NCBI GenBank assembly: GCA_023417315.1
Contig: JAEZFW010000013.1
Location: 1-64,000, forward strand
Length of the DNA stretch: 64,000 nucleotides
DNA from: Pseudomonadota bacterium
GTDB lineage: Bacteria > Pseudomonadota > Gammaproteobacteria > Steroidobacterales > Steroidobacteraceae
Direction: 5' to 3'
How positions within the stretch are numbered: the stretch's first letter is position 1; each line of letters begins with the position of its first letter. Positions 6,751 through 16,875 of the stretch are shown here, piece by piece. The notes below the pieces were generated by a model, which saw only the letters and a program-made list of their open reading frames with translations, was not told the origin of the DNA and made no database searches. A program made the position numbers and the translations under genes.

Positions 6751-9087
6751 CTCTCGTCCGAGCACCTCGAAGCGTCGGCTCAGCCGATTGCCGCGCTCGT
6801 CCACGATCGTGATGGAGTGAACGCCTGGCGCGATGTCGATGGCTTGTTGATGGTACGTGCGCGTTTCGCCCAAGTAGCGATCATCTAGGTGCCAATGCAC
6901 GGTCGCGTTCGCGTCGCGATGCACGGCTTCGAACACCGTGCGACCCTTCTGTGTGCCGAGATCGATCGGGATGTAAAGCTTCGTGCCTGCATTCGGATAC
7001 AAAAACTCCATCGGCGCTTGCGTTGCCGTTCTCGCGCCGTCGCATCCTTCGCGGAAAACGGGCAGGGGGCGGTAGTTCGCGTGCTGGCGTCGATAGAAGT
7101 GCTCCGCGCCGGGCGGCAGCACGAACCAGTTCTCGTGTCGCATGCGTGTAATCGGCTCACAGCTCGAGTCCACTCGATAGCGAGCGTCGTTCGTGACTTG
7201 CACTCGCTGGTTGTACGGGCTCAAGCGATCGAAGTGGCTCGATCGCGGCACGAGCTCTTTACGCGTCTCGCATGCACCGTTCGCGAGATAGCCATCGTTG
7301 CGACATACCTCGACTTCCTTCATCTGCAGTGTTGGTTCGACGAACCATTCGGACGTGGGCAGTCGGCCGAACAGCGAGAACATCAGGGGTGCCGCTGCTG
7401 TCGCACCCGTCAGCCCAGGCTTGCCCTCGCCGCTCGCATTGCCGATCCACACGCCCACGGTGAAACGCGATGTGTTGCCGATCGACCAGGCATCACGCAA
7501 GCCCCAACTCGTGCCGGTCTTCCATGCGATCTGTTTCGACGTGGCAAAACTGCGCCAATTCGCCTCCTCGCCCGGCCGCCCAACCTCGAGCAAGGCGCGC
7601 AGCGTCAACCAAGCCGAAGCAGATCCGATCTCTGCCGCCCGATTCGTGTCTGCACTCTCATCCTCAAGCGCGCGAAGGCGTCGATAGGTCATCGGCTGTC
7701 CTGGATAAATCTGGCGCGCGATGTGCGCGAGGTTTGCGTACTGCATCGAGATGTCCCACAGCGTGCCTTCCGCGCCGCCTAGGATCAGCGTGAGCCCATA
7801 CTCATCAGGCGATCGCACGAGCGTCGTCATCCCAGCGTGATCGAGCAAGTGATAGAAGCGCTGCACGCCATGCTGCTTCAGCATTCGCACCGCGGGCACA
7901 TTGAGGGATTGCGCGAGCGCCACGTCTGCAGGCACAACACCGCGGTACAAACGATCGAAGTTCTCCGGCATGTATCCGGCATACTGCGTCGGCACGTCGG
8001 GCACCAACATGTGCGGCAGAATCTCGCCTGCCTCCAGCATTGCGGCATAGAGCAGCGGCTTGAGAATGCTTCCAGTACTACGCGGACGGCGCACGATGTC
8101 GACGGCGTAGCCATGGCGATGGGTCACAGCACGATCCGCGTTGCCGACATACGCGAGCACATCGAACGTTCGGTTGTCGACGACGATCGCCGCGGCATTA
8201 CGAACGTCACGCGCGGCGAGTGTACGTGCATGCTGTTCGACTTCATTCGTCGCCGTCCGCTGAATCATGCGATCGAGCGTCGTCTCGAAGCGATACCGAT
8301 GCGGATGCAGCGCGCGCAGCGTCTCGAGCAAGTGCGGCGCATCGTTCGGCAGCGGCAGGGGCGCGCCCGGCAACGGTTCTTTGAGCGCAAGCTCGAGATC
8401 GAGCGCTGAGATGACGTTCCGTTCGTGGAGCCGTTCGAGGAGCCGGTTGCGCTTGTCCATCAGCAACGCTCGATTGCGCCCTGGATGAATCAGCGCCGGG
8501 CTGTTGGGCAACACCGCCAGCGTGCACGCCTCCGCCCACGACAATCGCGATGGATCACGACCGTAGTACCGCCATGCGGCGGCTTCCAATCCAACAACAT
8601 TGCCGCCGAAGGGTGCATTCGCGGCATAGAGCGCGAGGATTTCTTGTTTCGTGTACGCAAGCTCGAGCCTGGTCGCGAGCATCATCTCGAGCAGCTTGTC
8701 CCCAAGCCCACGATCGCCTCGTGCACGCGAAAGGCGCGCGAGCTGCATCGTGAGCGTGCTGCCGCCGCTGACCACACGGCGCGCCTTGAGATCGACGGCC
8801 GCAGCGCGTGCGAGCGCGAGCGCATCCACACCCGGATGCGAGTAGAAGCGCTTATCTTCGTACTCGATCAGCGCGCGCGTGAACTTCTCGGGAATCGCAT
8901 CCCCAGCAGGAAAGCGCCATTGGCCATCTGAAGCAATCCGTGCGCCGAGCAACTCTCCGTTTCGATCGAGCAAGACGGTCGAGCGCGGCTGTTCGAACAG
9001 CCGCTCGGGAAGCAAGAGCGCGTAAGCGATCGTTGCGCCGAGCGCCAGCACGAAGCTCACCGCCGCAAGCGTGCGCTGACGAGTCAC
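6724..9087 (-). CDS. pbpC: Penicillin-binding protein 1C
   Basis: A 787-residue bifunctional class A PBP of the 1C type. I chose the GTG at 9087, which has an upstream GTGAGG ribosome-binding site; the frame continues to 9261 but that part runs through repeat sequence. Order of parts: a short cytoplasmic tail and membrane anchor (AAVSFVLALGATIAYALLL), a GT51 glycosyltransferase with EDKRFYSHPGVD, a transpeptidase with Ser340-x-x-Lys343 (STGSILKP), SLNVPA as the SxN site, and KTGTSWG. A C-terminal BiPBP domain of about 100 residues follows. The alpha-2-macroglobulin gene lies directly upstream on the same strand, the classic pairing in proteobacteria, where PBP1C is thought to repair peptidoglycan after envelope attack. 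Confidence 0.95.
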   Translation of the reverse strand: MTRQRTLAAVSFVLALGATIAYALLLPERLFEQPRSTVLLDRNGELLGARIASDGQWRFPAGDAIPEKFTRALIEYEDKRFYSHPGVDALALARAAAVDLKARRVVSGGSTLTMQLARLSRARGDRGLGDKLLEMMLATRLELAYTKQEILALYAANAPFGGNVVGLEAAAWRYYGRDPSRLSWAEACTLAVLPNSPALIHPGRNRALLMDKRNRLLERLHERNVISALDLELALKEPLPGAPLPLPNDAPHLLETLRALHPHRYRFETTLDRMIQRTATNEVEQHARTLAARDVRNAAAIVVDNRTFDVLAYVGNADRAVTHRHGYAVDIVRRPRSTGSILKPLLYAAMLEAGEILPHMLVPDVPTQYAGYMPENFDRLYRGVVPADVALAQSLNVPAVRMLKQHGVQRFYHLLDHAGMTTLVRSPDEYGLTLILGGAEGTLWDISMQYANLAHIARQIYPGQPMTYRRLRALEDESADTNRAAEIGSASAWLTLRALLEVGRPGEEANWRSFATSKQIAWKTGTSWGLRDAWSIGNTSRFTVGVWIGNASGEGKPGLTGATAAAPLMFSLFGRLPTSEWFVEPTLQMKEVEVCRNDGYLANGACETRKELVPRSSHFDRLSPYNQRVQVTNDARYRVDSSCEPITRMRHENWFVLPPGAEHFYRRQHANYRPLPVFREGCDGARTATQAPMEFLYPNAGTKLYIPIDLGTQKGRTVFEAVHRDANATVHWHLDDRYLGETRTYHQQAIDIAPGVHSITIVDERGNRLSRRFEVLGRETRKGEDPS

Positions 9088-9386
9088 CGATTCGACCTCA
9101 CCGACGCAGCAGTCACGCAGGGCTGGAGGTACACGGCGGCCCGCACATGTGTCGACGTCGAACCGCAACAGGATGGATCCTCGCCTTCGCGAGGACGACG
9201 AACCCTGTGACGGGCGAAGCGCTTGCCTTTGTTCGTCTCCCTCGCGAAGGCGAGGGCCCATCCGAAGCTTCGCGAAGCATCGGAAGAGGGCTGGTAAGCC
9301 GCAGAGCCCTGATCTGGTTGCCCCTGAGTCACTGCATCACCCGATGCCAGTTCTTAGCAGCACGCCGCCGAAGTAGCCATGGATCC
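9088..9386. repeat. Gap between A2M and pbpC with CTCGCCTTCGCGAG repeats
   Basis: The stretch holds two copies of the hairpin family in opposite orientation: GGATCCTCGCCTTCGCGAGGAC near 9172-9195 and CCCTCGCGAAGGCGAGGGCCC near 9239-9259. Together they can form a larger stem-loop within the probable pbpC leader. No coding sequence is convincing here. Confidence 0.75.
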
Positions 9387-12300
9387 TTACTCAACCACTT
9401 CCACCCACTGCCCTTTGGTTCGCGCGAAGCGCGACGCGTCATACATTGCCTCGACGTTCACGCTCGGCAGATAGAAGCGCCCGCGATACGCTGCGTTGAG
9501 TCGTGTCGTCACCGTGAGCTTCTCTTGCGGCTTCAGGCTGAAGAAGCGGTCGATGCGATCGTCCCGAATATCGACGTGCTCCACGTTCGCAGCCGATGCA
9601 TGCTCCCACCACCAGGGCGCGCGCTGCTCGTTGGTCTCCTCTCGTTCGCCTCGAGCATCGAGCCCCTCCATGCGCTGGTTATGGATCTCCCATCCGGCAG
9701 GCATCAACTGCGCAAGCGCGATGTTGTCGATGCGATGCGGTGTCGTATTCGTCACGACGATGCGCGCGATCAGATCGCTACCTTGGGGCAAACGCGAGAC
9801 GTCGATCACATTGCCCTGTTCGTCTCGATAGTCGACCTCGAGCGCGAGCCCCTCGGCACCGGCTGTATCGGTTCCAGGCGCAGGGACTCCGCGACCCGTA
9901 ATCGTCACGAACAATCGCCGACCCGCCGTGTTCGCCACGCGCACTTGCGCACCCTTGTCCGGGAAACCCGCGAGTTGCGTCCGATGGATCGGAGCATCGA
10001 CGTTCGTCTTGCTCGACCTGCCGTCGATCGCGTATTCGAACGAGTACGCGCTCAGTTGACCCAAGCCAACGTAGTGAGCCATGGCCATCAAGGCATAAGC
10101 CGTCGACTGGGTGCTGTACCAATGATCGGAGATGAGGCTGCGCGAGATCTCATCGGCGAGCGCCTGCGCCTGCTCGTTGCGACCGAGTGTGACGAGCGAT
10201 CGCAGGATCACGGCCTGGTCGCGCACCTCGGAACCGAAGATGTGCGACGCCCCGGTGCCCTGCTCGACCGTCGTCGAGAGGTTGCGGCTCATGTCGTCCG
10301 CGACCTGCGTAAGACCAGCGAGCCGATAGGAGGCAGCCAACACCCAACGCGCTGCCGTCGGGAGCTGACGCTGCTCGCGCAAGCGGTTCATCGCACCGAT
10401 CTCCGGTTCACGCGCGAGGGCCAACGTGTACAAGCGATACGCTTGATCCATGATCTCCGCGTGATTGGCGCCATTCCAGGACTGCGCCGTCGCACGCTGA
10501 TAGCGAGTCCAATTGCTGAGCATCGCGTCGGGCACTGCATAACCGAGGCCCTTCGCTTCCACCAGGAAATGACCGGCATAGGTCGTGGTCCAGTCTTCGC
10601 GCAGGCGTTCATTCGGTGAGTAGAAGCCGCCCGGCCAGTACGTAAATCCGCCGTTCGGGAGTTGGAAGCCACTCAAGCGATGAATACCGTCCTGAACGTT
10701 GCGCTGAATCTCGTTCTTGCGTGCATCCTCGAGCTTCAACAACGTCGGCAGGTACAACTGCGGGAACACCGCCGAGGTCACCTGCTCGAGGCAGCCGTAC
10801 GGATAGCTGATCAGATAGTGCAGCCTTCGCTCGAGATCGAGTGGCGGCACCGCGGAGACTTCGAGCGCGATCTCGTTCGTGCCCGGCAACCCATGCGGCA
10901 CGACGCTCTCGTTCCACACCTCACCCGGTTCGAGCACCCGATGCCAGCGTGTCGTTGTGGGTGGATTCGGGCTGCGCACATCGAGATAGATCTGCGCGGC
11001 CGCACGATGCTCACCACTGCGTGCCTCGAACTTCACGAGGCCTTGCCCGACACGCGCTTTGCTCTTCAGGCGCAGCATGCCGATCTGCTCTTCGGGTTGC
11101 GTGAAGCGCAGTTGCACTTCATTCGATCCGACGATCTCGAACTCGGAGCTCGCATCCAATCGCAGCGTGACTTGGCTGATGCTCTTGTCCGCGACGAAGA
11201 CCGAGACCGGCACTGCCACTTCTTCATCCGGTCCGATGACTCGTGGCAGCGTCGGCAACAACATCAGCGGCTGGCGTACGAACACGGACTTCTCGGCCGA
11301 GCCATATGCGCTCTGATGTCCCGCGACGACCATGACGCGCACCGCACCGACATACTGTGGCAGATCGAGCTCGTGCCGCTTCTTCTCGCCCGCCTTGAGC
11401 GGGAACGGACCTAAGAATCGCACGACCGGCGGAAAGCGCGTCTTGCGCTCGTCGGCATTCTTCACCGTCACGTCACTGCCACCGAGCGCGAGCAGACGCT
11501 CCAGCTCTGCGCTGTAGGCACCTGCGACCTCGTCGTAGAGATCCCAAGTCGAGACGCCCAACGCCTCGCGCTTGTAGAACTCGCTGTGAAGGTTCGGGGT
11601 CTTGAAGCTCGTGAGGTCGAGCAAGCCCTCGTCCACCACTGCAAGCGTGTAGGTCATCGCTCGCTGGTTGCGCTCGCTGACCTCGACGCTCACGACGGAT
11701 TCCGGCTTCCATTCGTTCGGCGCTGTGATGATGGGCGCAAGCGAAGTTTTCGGATCCGAGACGTGCAGCGGGATGACGCCGTAGAGCCGAATCGGCCGAT
11801 CGTTCGCTTTCGAATGCGGCTGGATCAGCGTAACGCTCGCATACACGTTGGGCGTCATCGCCTCGGTGATCGGCACGGTGACGCGATTGGAGTCCTTCGC
11901 GAAGTCGATCCAGCGCGCATCGAGAATCGATGTCCCATTCTCGATCGTGAACAGCGCGCGACCTTCTTTCGTTTCAGGCAACTGAATCGTCGCCGTCTCG
12001 CCAACTGCATAGCGCTCTTTGTCGGCGGTGAACACGAGCACACTCGCGGCAGGTCCAGACTGCTCCTGCGCACGGCCGGCCCACGACGGCCAGTCGATGT
12101 AGAACGTCTGACCTGCGCAATGACCGCCGCGGGTGTCGCACACGCGCACGAGATAGCGGCCCCACGCTGGATATTTGATCTCGAACTTCCACTCACCCTT
12201 TCCTTGCGCGATGTTGACCGTGTCCTGCTGCACGATGCTGGAGTGCGAGCGCTGTGCGTACTGCGCAAGAGAGTCGCCGGATTTGTCCCACCACCATTTC

Positions 12301-15053
12301 CACTCGACCTTGTAGAGCGTGACCTCCACTTCATCGATGTCGGTCGGCGCACCCGCTTCGGTGAGTCCCGCGAGCTCGACGGTGTGTTGAACGTCGGTGC
12401 GCAACATGTTGCGTGTCACATCGCCCTTCGGGAGCTTGAGGCCAACGTAGCGCGAGTACGGCGACATGTCGTGTGTGCTGTACGCGATGCTGAATGCACC
12501 GCCGCGCTCGAAGATGCGGCTGGTGAACGCGGCGGAGAGCATCCCGGGCGCGGCCTCGATCGCCCCGAGCTTGCGATCGATGCGTGCGTAGCCATTCTCG
12601 TCGAGCTCGCCCTCGAATACATCCTGAGGGTCGCTCGCGAGCTCGCGCGCCGGGTCTTCGAATACGAAGTCGGCATTGCGCTCGAAGCGGGTCGCCGCAG
12701 GCAAGAGCCGCATCTTGACGTCGGCTTTGAGCCCTGCGGCAGTCGCTCCGTTCAACCATTGACCGAAGAGCGTGCCTTGAATGCGCAGCGGATCGTCACA
12801 CGCGGATGCGTCCGTCTGACATGCGGGATTGGCGGCGCGCAGCGTGCCTGATTCATCGCGCTTCAGATCGAGCGAGACCTTCAGCCGATTCGGCATGACG
12901 GTTTCGATCTTCAGCACCTTCGTGAACGTGGTGCCGCCCAACGTCGCCTGCGCAGTCCAGTTGCCGGTGGGGGCGCTCTCGGCAGTCTTCATCGTGAACG
13001 TATAGAAGCCGTTCACGGGCGAGGTGTTCACCAGCGTCTGCGTGAGCTGCGATTGCGGATTGAAGAGCTCCATCGTGACGGGATGATTCGCGGGCAACGT
13101 GTCGCCCTTGTCCTGCAAGACGAACGTGAGGTGAATGTCATCGCCGGGTCGCCACACTCCACGCTCACCGTAGATGTGACCCTTGATCCCAGCACTGATT
13201 CGTTCACCTCCAACATCGAAGTGGCTGACGGGAAGCGCGGCCGCTTGCTGAACTTTGAGATAGCCCTTTTCCGCAGCCTTCTGCGCAACGAACGCGAACG
13301 GCGCGTCCTTGAGCGTGAGCTCAGCGATACCCTTCGAATCCGTCTCCACGCTCGCGAGTTTTTGGCGCTGGAAGTTCAGCGCATCGAGCCGCACACCCGA
13401 AAGCGGTACGGCAGTGCGCAGATCGGTCGCAGCCACGATCCACTTGCCGTGCTGATCCTTCTTCGCGAGTAGACCGATGTTCGAGACGAGCAGATTGCGC
13501 GCATCCTTCGTGCTCTGTCCGTTGTAAGCGTAGTACGCGTCCTTGCACGGATTGTCTCGATCGTTCCAGTTGGAGCCGTCCTGGATATTGAACCATTCTT
13601 CGACATAGTCCCAGTTGCTCTCGTCGGTCAGATCGTTCGCTTCGAGATCGGCCAGGGCCTCTTCTTTCGCGGCTGCCGCGCCCGGACACTCGTAAAGCGA
13701 GCTGTCGCGATTGATCGCGATGCTCAGGCGCACCAGTCCGCCTGGATACTTCTCGAGTAACTCGGTGACATCGAGGCTGTAGCGATTCCAGGTCGACAGA
13801 TCCGCTGCGTTGAGCGGAATCGTCTTGCGCCAGAGATTACGACCCACACGACCGAGCTCATACGAGCCGCCCAATGGATTCACTTGCAGGAACTGCGTGA
13901 GGTTGTTCTCATAGACGCGAAACGCCGTCACGCGCACGCTGCGCACACCGACCGCATCGAAAGGCACCGTCAGTGTGTCCGCCTCGGGAAGGATCGTGCC
14001 GGCGCCGACGAACTTCACTTGCGGTTTCGTGCTCGAGAATACGACCGGGTAGTGAGCGGTTTCTTCCAGGATGCGTCCGAAGCGATTGCGGATGCCGCGC
14101 TCCACGGTCAATGTGATCTGACCCTCGCTCGCGCGGTCGGAGTACACGCGCAATACGTTGCCATCCGCGCGCGTGCTCGGGTTGCCTTCGCTCAGGCGCA
14201 CGAATCCTTTCAGATCTTGCTGGCGATCGAGCGCGTCGGAGAAGTACACGCCGATGTAGCGCTGTCCGTTCTCTTCGCGCGCAGAGACCTGCGTGACGAC
14301 GAAGCGATCGAGAGCCGGTACGGTGCGATCAATCTGACCTTCCGACGCTGCGCCGATCGGCGCGCCTTTCCACAGCACGCGCAAGATTTGCTCGCCGGCC
14401 TGCCGAGTCAGGCCGCGTATCGAAAACTCATGGCGTTGACCGTCGGTCGCATGCGTCCATGCGATCGGGAGCGAGCGGCCTTGATATGTCGCCGTGAGGA
14501 GTTGCTCGACTTTGTCTGCGGCCTCGCTGTCCGAAGTCATCACGACACCGGCCACGGCCATCGCGCGCTCTTGCTGCGCATCGATCGTGAGCCCGCCGAG
14601 AGAGACTTCGAGCTCAGGGCGCTTCACGTCGAAGCTGAACTCGAACGGCCGGAGTGTTGCCGGCACGCCAATCAATCCCGCGGGCTTGACCGAAACTCGG
14701 TAAGTCGTTCCCGGGGCGAGCTCGCGACGCGGCGTGAACACAAGCTCGCGTGCACTCGCAAAGCTCACGCTGCCCTCGACACTCGGCTCGATCGTCAGGG
14801 CCTCGCGGGCTTCTCTTCCGATGCGCTCTGCACTTGCGACATCGGTCGCGAAGAGCACGCGCACGTTCGAACGCCGCGAAATCACACCGGTCGTGTGCGA
14901 CTCGAGGAACTCACCCCAGAGGGGATCTGGGCGAGCGATCTCCGTGCGTTCAGTCTTTGTCCCGCCGCACGCACTCAGCGACACGAGAATGACCAGAACG
15001 CAGAGCTGCAAGAAAGCGACCGGATGAATCCGGGCACGAAAAGCATTCAGCAC
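9387..15053 (-). CDS. Bacterial alpha-2-macroglobulin lipoprotein with thioester
   Basis: A 1888-residue lipoprotein of the YfhM type. The signal peptide ends in a lipobox L-S-A-C with Cys29 lipidated. Macroglobulin-like domains follow; the region around residues 560-700 (AGIKGHIYGERGVWRPGDD) matches the MG1-MG3/bait area. The thioester motif C-L-E-Q is intact at Cys1421-Gln1424 inside YPYGCLEQVTSAVFPQLYLP, followed by the alpha-alpha toroid thioester domain (QLPNGGFTYWPGG) and a C-terminal receptor-binding-like domain. The family is proposed to trap foreign proteases in the periplasm by cleavage-triggered thioester attack. The gene lies upstream of pbpC with the same orientation, which supports a joint envelope-defence role. 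Confidence 0.95.
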   Translation of the reverse strand: MLNAFRARIHPVAFLQLCVLVILVSLSACGGTKTERTEIARPDPLWGEFLESHTTGVISRRSNVRVLFATDVASAERIGREAREALTIEPSVEGSVSFASARELVFTPRRELAPGTTYRVSVKPAGLIGVPATLRPFEFSFDVKRPELEVSLGGLTIDAQQERAMAVAGVVMTSDSEAADKVEQLLTATYQGRSLPIAWTHATDGQRHEFSIRGLTRQAGEQILRVLWKGAPIGAASEGQIDRTVPALDRFVVTQVSAREENGQRYIGVYFSDALDRQQDLKGFVRLSEGNPSTRADGNVLRVYSDRASEGQITLTVERGIRNRFGRILEETAHYPVVFSSTKPQVKFVGAGTILPEADTLTVPFDAVGVRSVRVTAFRVYENNLTQFLQVNPLGGSYELGRVGRNLWRKTIPLNAADLSTWNRYSLDVTELLEKYPGGLVRLSIAINRDSSLYECPGAAAAKEEALADLEANDLTDESNWDYVEEWFNIQDGSNWNDRDNPCKDAYYAYNGQSTKDARNLLVSNIGLLAKKDQHGKWIVAATDLRTAVPLSGVRLDALNFQRQKLASVETDSKGIAELTLKDAPFAFVAQKAAEKGYLKVQQAAALPVSHFDVGGERISAGIKGHIYGERGVWRPGDDIHLTFVLQDKGDTLPANHPVTMELFNPQSQLTQTLVNTSPVNGFYTFTMKTAESAPTGNWTAQATLGGTTFTKVLKIETVMPNRLKVSLDLKRDESGTLRAANPACQTDASACDDPLRIQGTLFGQWLNGATAAGLKADVKMRLLPAATRFERNADFVFEDPARELASDPQDVFEGELDENGYARIDRKLGAIEAAPGMLSAAFTSRIFERGGAFSIAYSTHDMSPYSRYVGLKLPKGDVTRNMLRTDVQHTVELAGLTEAGAPTDIDEVEVTLYKVEWKWWWDKSGDSLAQYAQRSHSSIVQQDTVNIAQGKGEWKFEIKYPAWGRYLVRVCDTRGGHCAGQTFYIDWPSWAGRAQEQSGPAASVLVFTADKERYAVGETATIQLPETKEGRALFTIENGTSILDARWIDFAKDSNRVTVPITEAMTPNVYASVTLIQPHSKANDRPIRLYGVIPLHVSDPKTSLAPIITAPNEWKPESVVSVEVSERNQRAMTYTLAVVDEGLLDLTSFKTPNLHSEFYKREALGVSTWDLYDEVAGAYSAELERLLALGGSDVTVKNADERKTRFPPVVRFLGPFPLKAGEKKRHELDLPQYVGAVRVMVVAGHQSAYGSAEKSVFVRQPLMLLPTLPRVIGPDEEVAVPVSVFVADKSISQVTLRLDASSEFEIVGSNEVQLRFTQPEEQIGMLRLKSKARVGQGLVKFEARSGEHRAAAQIYLDVRSPNPPTTTRWHRVLEPGEVWNESVVPHGLPGTNEIALEVSAVPPLDLERRLHYLISYPYGCLEQVTSAVFPQLYLPTLLKLEDARKNEIQRNVQDGIHRLSGFQLPNGGFTYWPGGFYSPNERLREDWTTTYAGHFLVEAKGLGYAVPDAMLSNWTRYQRATAQSWNGANHAEIMDQAYRLYTLALAREPEIGAMNRLREQRQLPTAARWVLAASYRLAGLTQVADDMSRNLSTTVEQGTGASHIFGSEVRDQAVILRSLVTLGRNEQAQALADEISRSLISDHWYSTQSTAYALMAMAHYVGLGQLSAYSFEYAIDGRSSKTNVDAPIHRTQLAGFPDKGAQVRVANTAGRRLFVTITGRGVPAPGTDTAGAEGLALEVDYRDEQGNVIDVSRLPQGSDLIARIVVTNTTPHRIDNIALAQLMPAGWEIHNQRMEGLDARGEREETNEQRAPWWWEHASAANVEHVDIRDDRIDRFFSLKPQEKLTVTTRLNAAYRGRFYLPSVNVEAMYDASRFARTKGQWVEVVE

Positions 15054-15182
15054 GAAAGTCCCCTTAAGGATCAGAAAACGCAGTCGGGCCCGCGCAGATT
15101 CAAATTGTCGCGCAAACGCAGCGTCGATGAGTGCGAATCATGCACAGCGGGTGAAGGATTGTGGCGGATTGTGGCGCGGCGC

Positions 15183-15323
15183 AGTGGTTAGTGATCAGTG
15201 GTTAGAAGGCGCGTTCCGCGCCTGCCCTCACCCGCCACTTCCATGGCGACCTCTCCCGGAGGGAGAGGTGTCTCTAGTCCAGCCTCTGAACTAATCACTA
15301 ATCACTAGTCACTAACCACTTCC
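15183..15323. repeat. Intergenic palindrome with GTGGTTAGTGAT arms and a nested repeat (element E4)
   Basis: The left arm at 15183-15205 is built of AGTGGTTAG/TGATCAGTGG units; the right arm at 15291-15323 is CTAATCACTAATCACTAGTC-type sequence. The core begins AAGGCGCGTTCCGCGCC, ends CCTCTGAA, and contains a 46-base fragment of the CCCTCACCC repeat (15225-15270). The whole gap 15054-15327 has no gene. Confidence 0.78.
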
Positions 15324-15327
15324 AAGA

Positions 15328-16851
15328 TCACGCGGCGCAAACTCGATCCCAGAAGCGTTGCGCTTCACCCTTGCGGCCGCGTTCCATTAGATAATTGTAG
15401 CCAGTACCGCCGGCATCCTCGACGACCTGCGCATCGCTCTGCGCGGCGAGTTGAAGATTCTGGAGGCCCTGCTCGTCTCCGAGCTGCAGCAAGAGTTTAC
15501 CGAGCAGCAGCTGTGCTTTCGCCATCTTCGGCTCGCGTGCAACGAGATACTGCAGCTCTTCGATCGCGCGCGGCAGCTCGCCGAGCTCGAGGACCAGCAT
15601 CGTCTTCTGCCAGAGATCTTCGGCCTTCGCCTCCGCGGACGGGACCTTCTCGTATTCGGCAACCTTCCAGCGCAGCTCACCGATGGCTTTGTGACGCTGA
15701 CGCCAGAGTGCGCCGTTCTCTTTGCGCCACATATCGTCGCACCACTTGAGCATCTTCGGCGCATCCGCGCCGAACAAGGACAAGGAGCTGCGATCCGCGG
15801 CGTACGTAGGCGGCGCGGGGAAGATGTTCAACGCCTCGAACCGCTCGCCCAGACTTGGGTGTGTATCGCCGGCCGGCGGCAACATTTTCAAACAGCGATC
15901 GAGCCAGTCCTGACGCGACCATTGCTTGAGAGCGAGACCGAACGCGCGCGGCATCATCGAGTACGGCAGATACGGTGGCTCCGGTGCCGCCTCCACTTGG
16001 CTCATCAGTCGGGGCCAGAATTCCTGCTCGAGAAATCGGCGCATCAGCGCGATCTTCGTGAAGGCGTTGGCGACTGCGCCCGGATGCGTGGCCTTCGCGG
16101 CTGCACGATCGGCCGTGTACTCGAGGTTGCGCGCGAGCACGAACGTGTACGCCTGAAAGAGAATCGCATACCAGCCGTAGAACTTTGCCAGCACGCGATC
16201 GGTGAGCGTCGCGGGGCGTTCGAACTTGATTTGAACCAAGTGCCAAGCCAGGCGCTGTCGATACAGCCACGCAACGAGGCGGTCTCGCTCTCCGCCGAAA
16301 TGCCCAAGCTCGTGTGCAAGCAGTGCCTTGAGCTCTGCGATCGTGAGCGCCGCGAGTAGCGGGACGCCGATCTGCAGATGATGCTCGAAGCCTCCGAACA
16401 CACCCCATCGAGGCACTTGATGCAGCTTCGCATCGAACGAGCCGTCGATCGTGACGGAGTGGACTGCAACGCGATGAACTACGCCGCGCTTGCCGACGAA
16501 AGCCATGCGCTCGATGACATCGTCGATCGCCTCGAAGAGTGCAGGTGCATCTTCTGCAGTGATCTCGCGCCCGCCTGGAGTATCGCCCTTGATCGAAAGT
16601 GCACGGATGATGACGAGTGCGCCGGCAACGCTCCCCGCGAGCAAGAACACCGGCATCGGTGGGCCGCGGCCTTCGGAGATCAGCGCATAGATAAGAAGCG
16701 TCAGACCAGTCACCGCACCGAGCACGAGCAGGGCGAGCGGCAGAAAGCCGAGCGCAGTCACGCCTGCGGCTTTGATCAAGTGGAGACGCGGATTCGCGTC
16801 CGCCTCGCGCTCGATCCGGCCGATCAGGATGGAAATGTCATTGCTGTCCAC
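15328..16851 (-). CDS. M48-family membrane metallopeptidase with C-terminal helical repeats
   Basis: A 507-residue zinc peptidase. Two hydrophobic segments at about residues 33-57 and 68-85 anchor it. The HELGH motif places zinc ligands His180 and His184 with catalytic Glu181, and EYTADRAA downstream provides the third ligand and the conserved Asp. The N-terminal half is thus HtpX/Ste24-like. The C-terminal ~150 residues look like TPR or Sel1-type helices (LVLELGELPRAIEELQYLVA, KAQLLLGKLLLQLGDEQGLQ) and may bind partners. A role in membrane-protein quality control is inferred from the family. The gene appears to be monocistronic, flanked by repeat-filled gaps. Confidence 0.88.
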   Translation of the reverse strand: MDSNDISILIGRIEREADANPRLHLIKAAGVTALGFLPLALLVLGAVTGLTLLIYALISEGRGPPMPVFLLAGSVAGALVIIRALSIKGDTPGGREITAEDAPALFEAIDDVIERMAFVGKRGVVHRVAVHSVTIDGSFDAKLHQVPRWGVFGGFEHHLQIGVPLLAALTIAELKALLAHELGHFGGERDRLVAWLYRQRLAWHLVQIKFERPATLTDRVLAKFYGWYAILFQAYTFVLARNLEYTADRAAAKATHPGAVANAFTKIALMRRFLEQEFWPRLMSQVEAAPEPPYLPYSMMPRAFGLALKQWSRQDWLDRCLKMLPPAGDTHPSLGERFEALNIFPAPPTYAADRSSLSLFGADAPKMLKWCDDMWRKENGALWRQRHKAIGELRWKVAEYEKVPSAEAKAEDLWQKTMLVLELGELPRAIEELQYLVAREPKMAKAQLLLGKLLLQLGDEQGLQNLQLAAQSDAQVVEDAGGTGYNYLMERGRKGEAQRFWDRVCAA

Positions 16852-16875
16852 TGTCGTACTTCCACCGTTTCTGGC

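Noticed and set aside
11586..12851. A 421-codon open frame on the plus strand inside the alpha-2-macroglobulin gene, and similar long frames at 8940-10619 and 13884-15191
   Set aside because: They are antisense shadows of a GC-rich gene. The peptides are rich in Arg and His, lack domain motifs and have no ribosome-binding sites.
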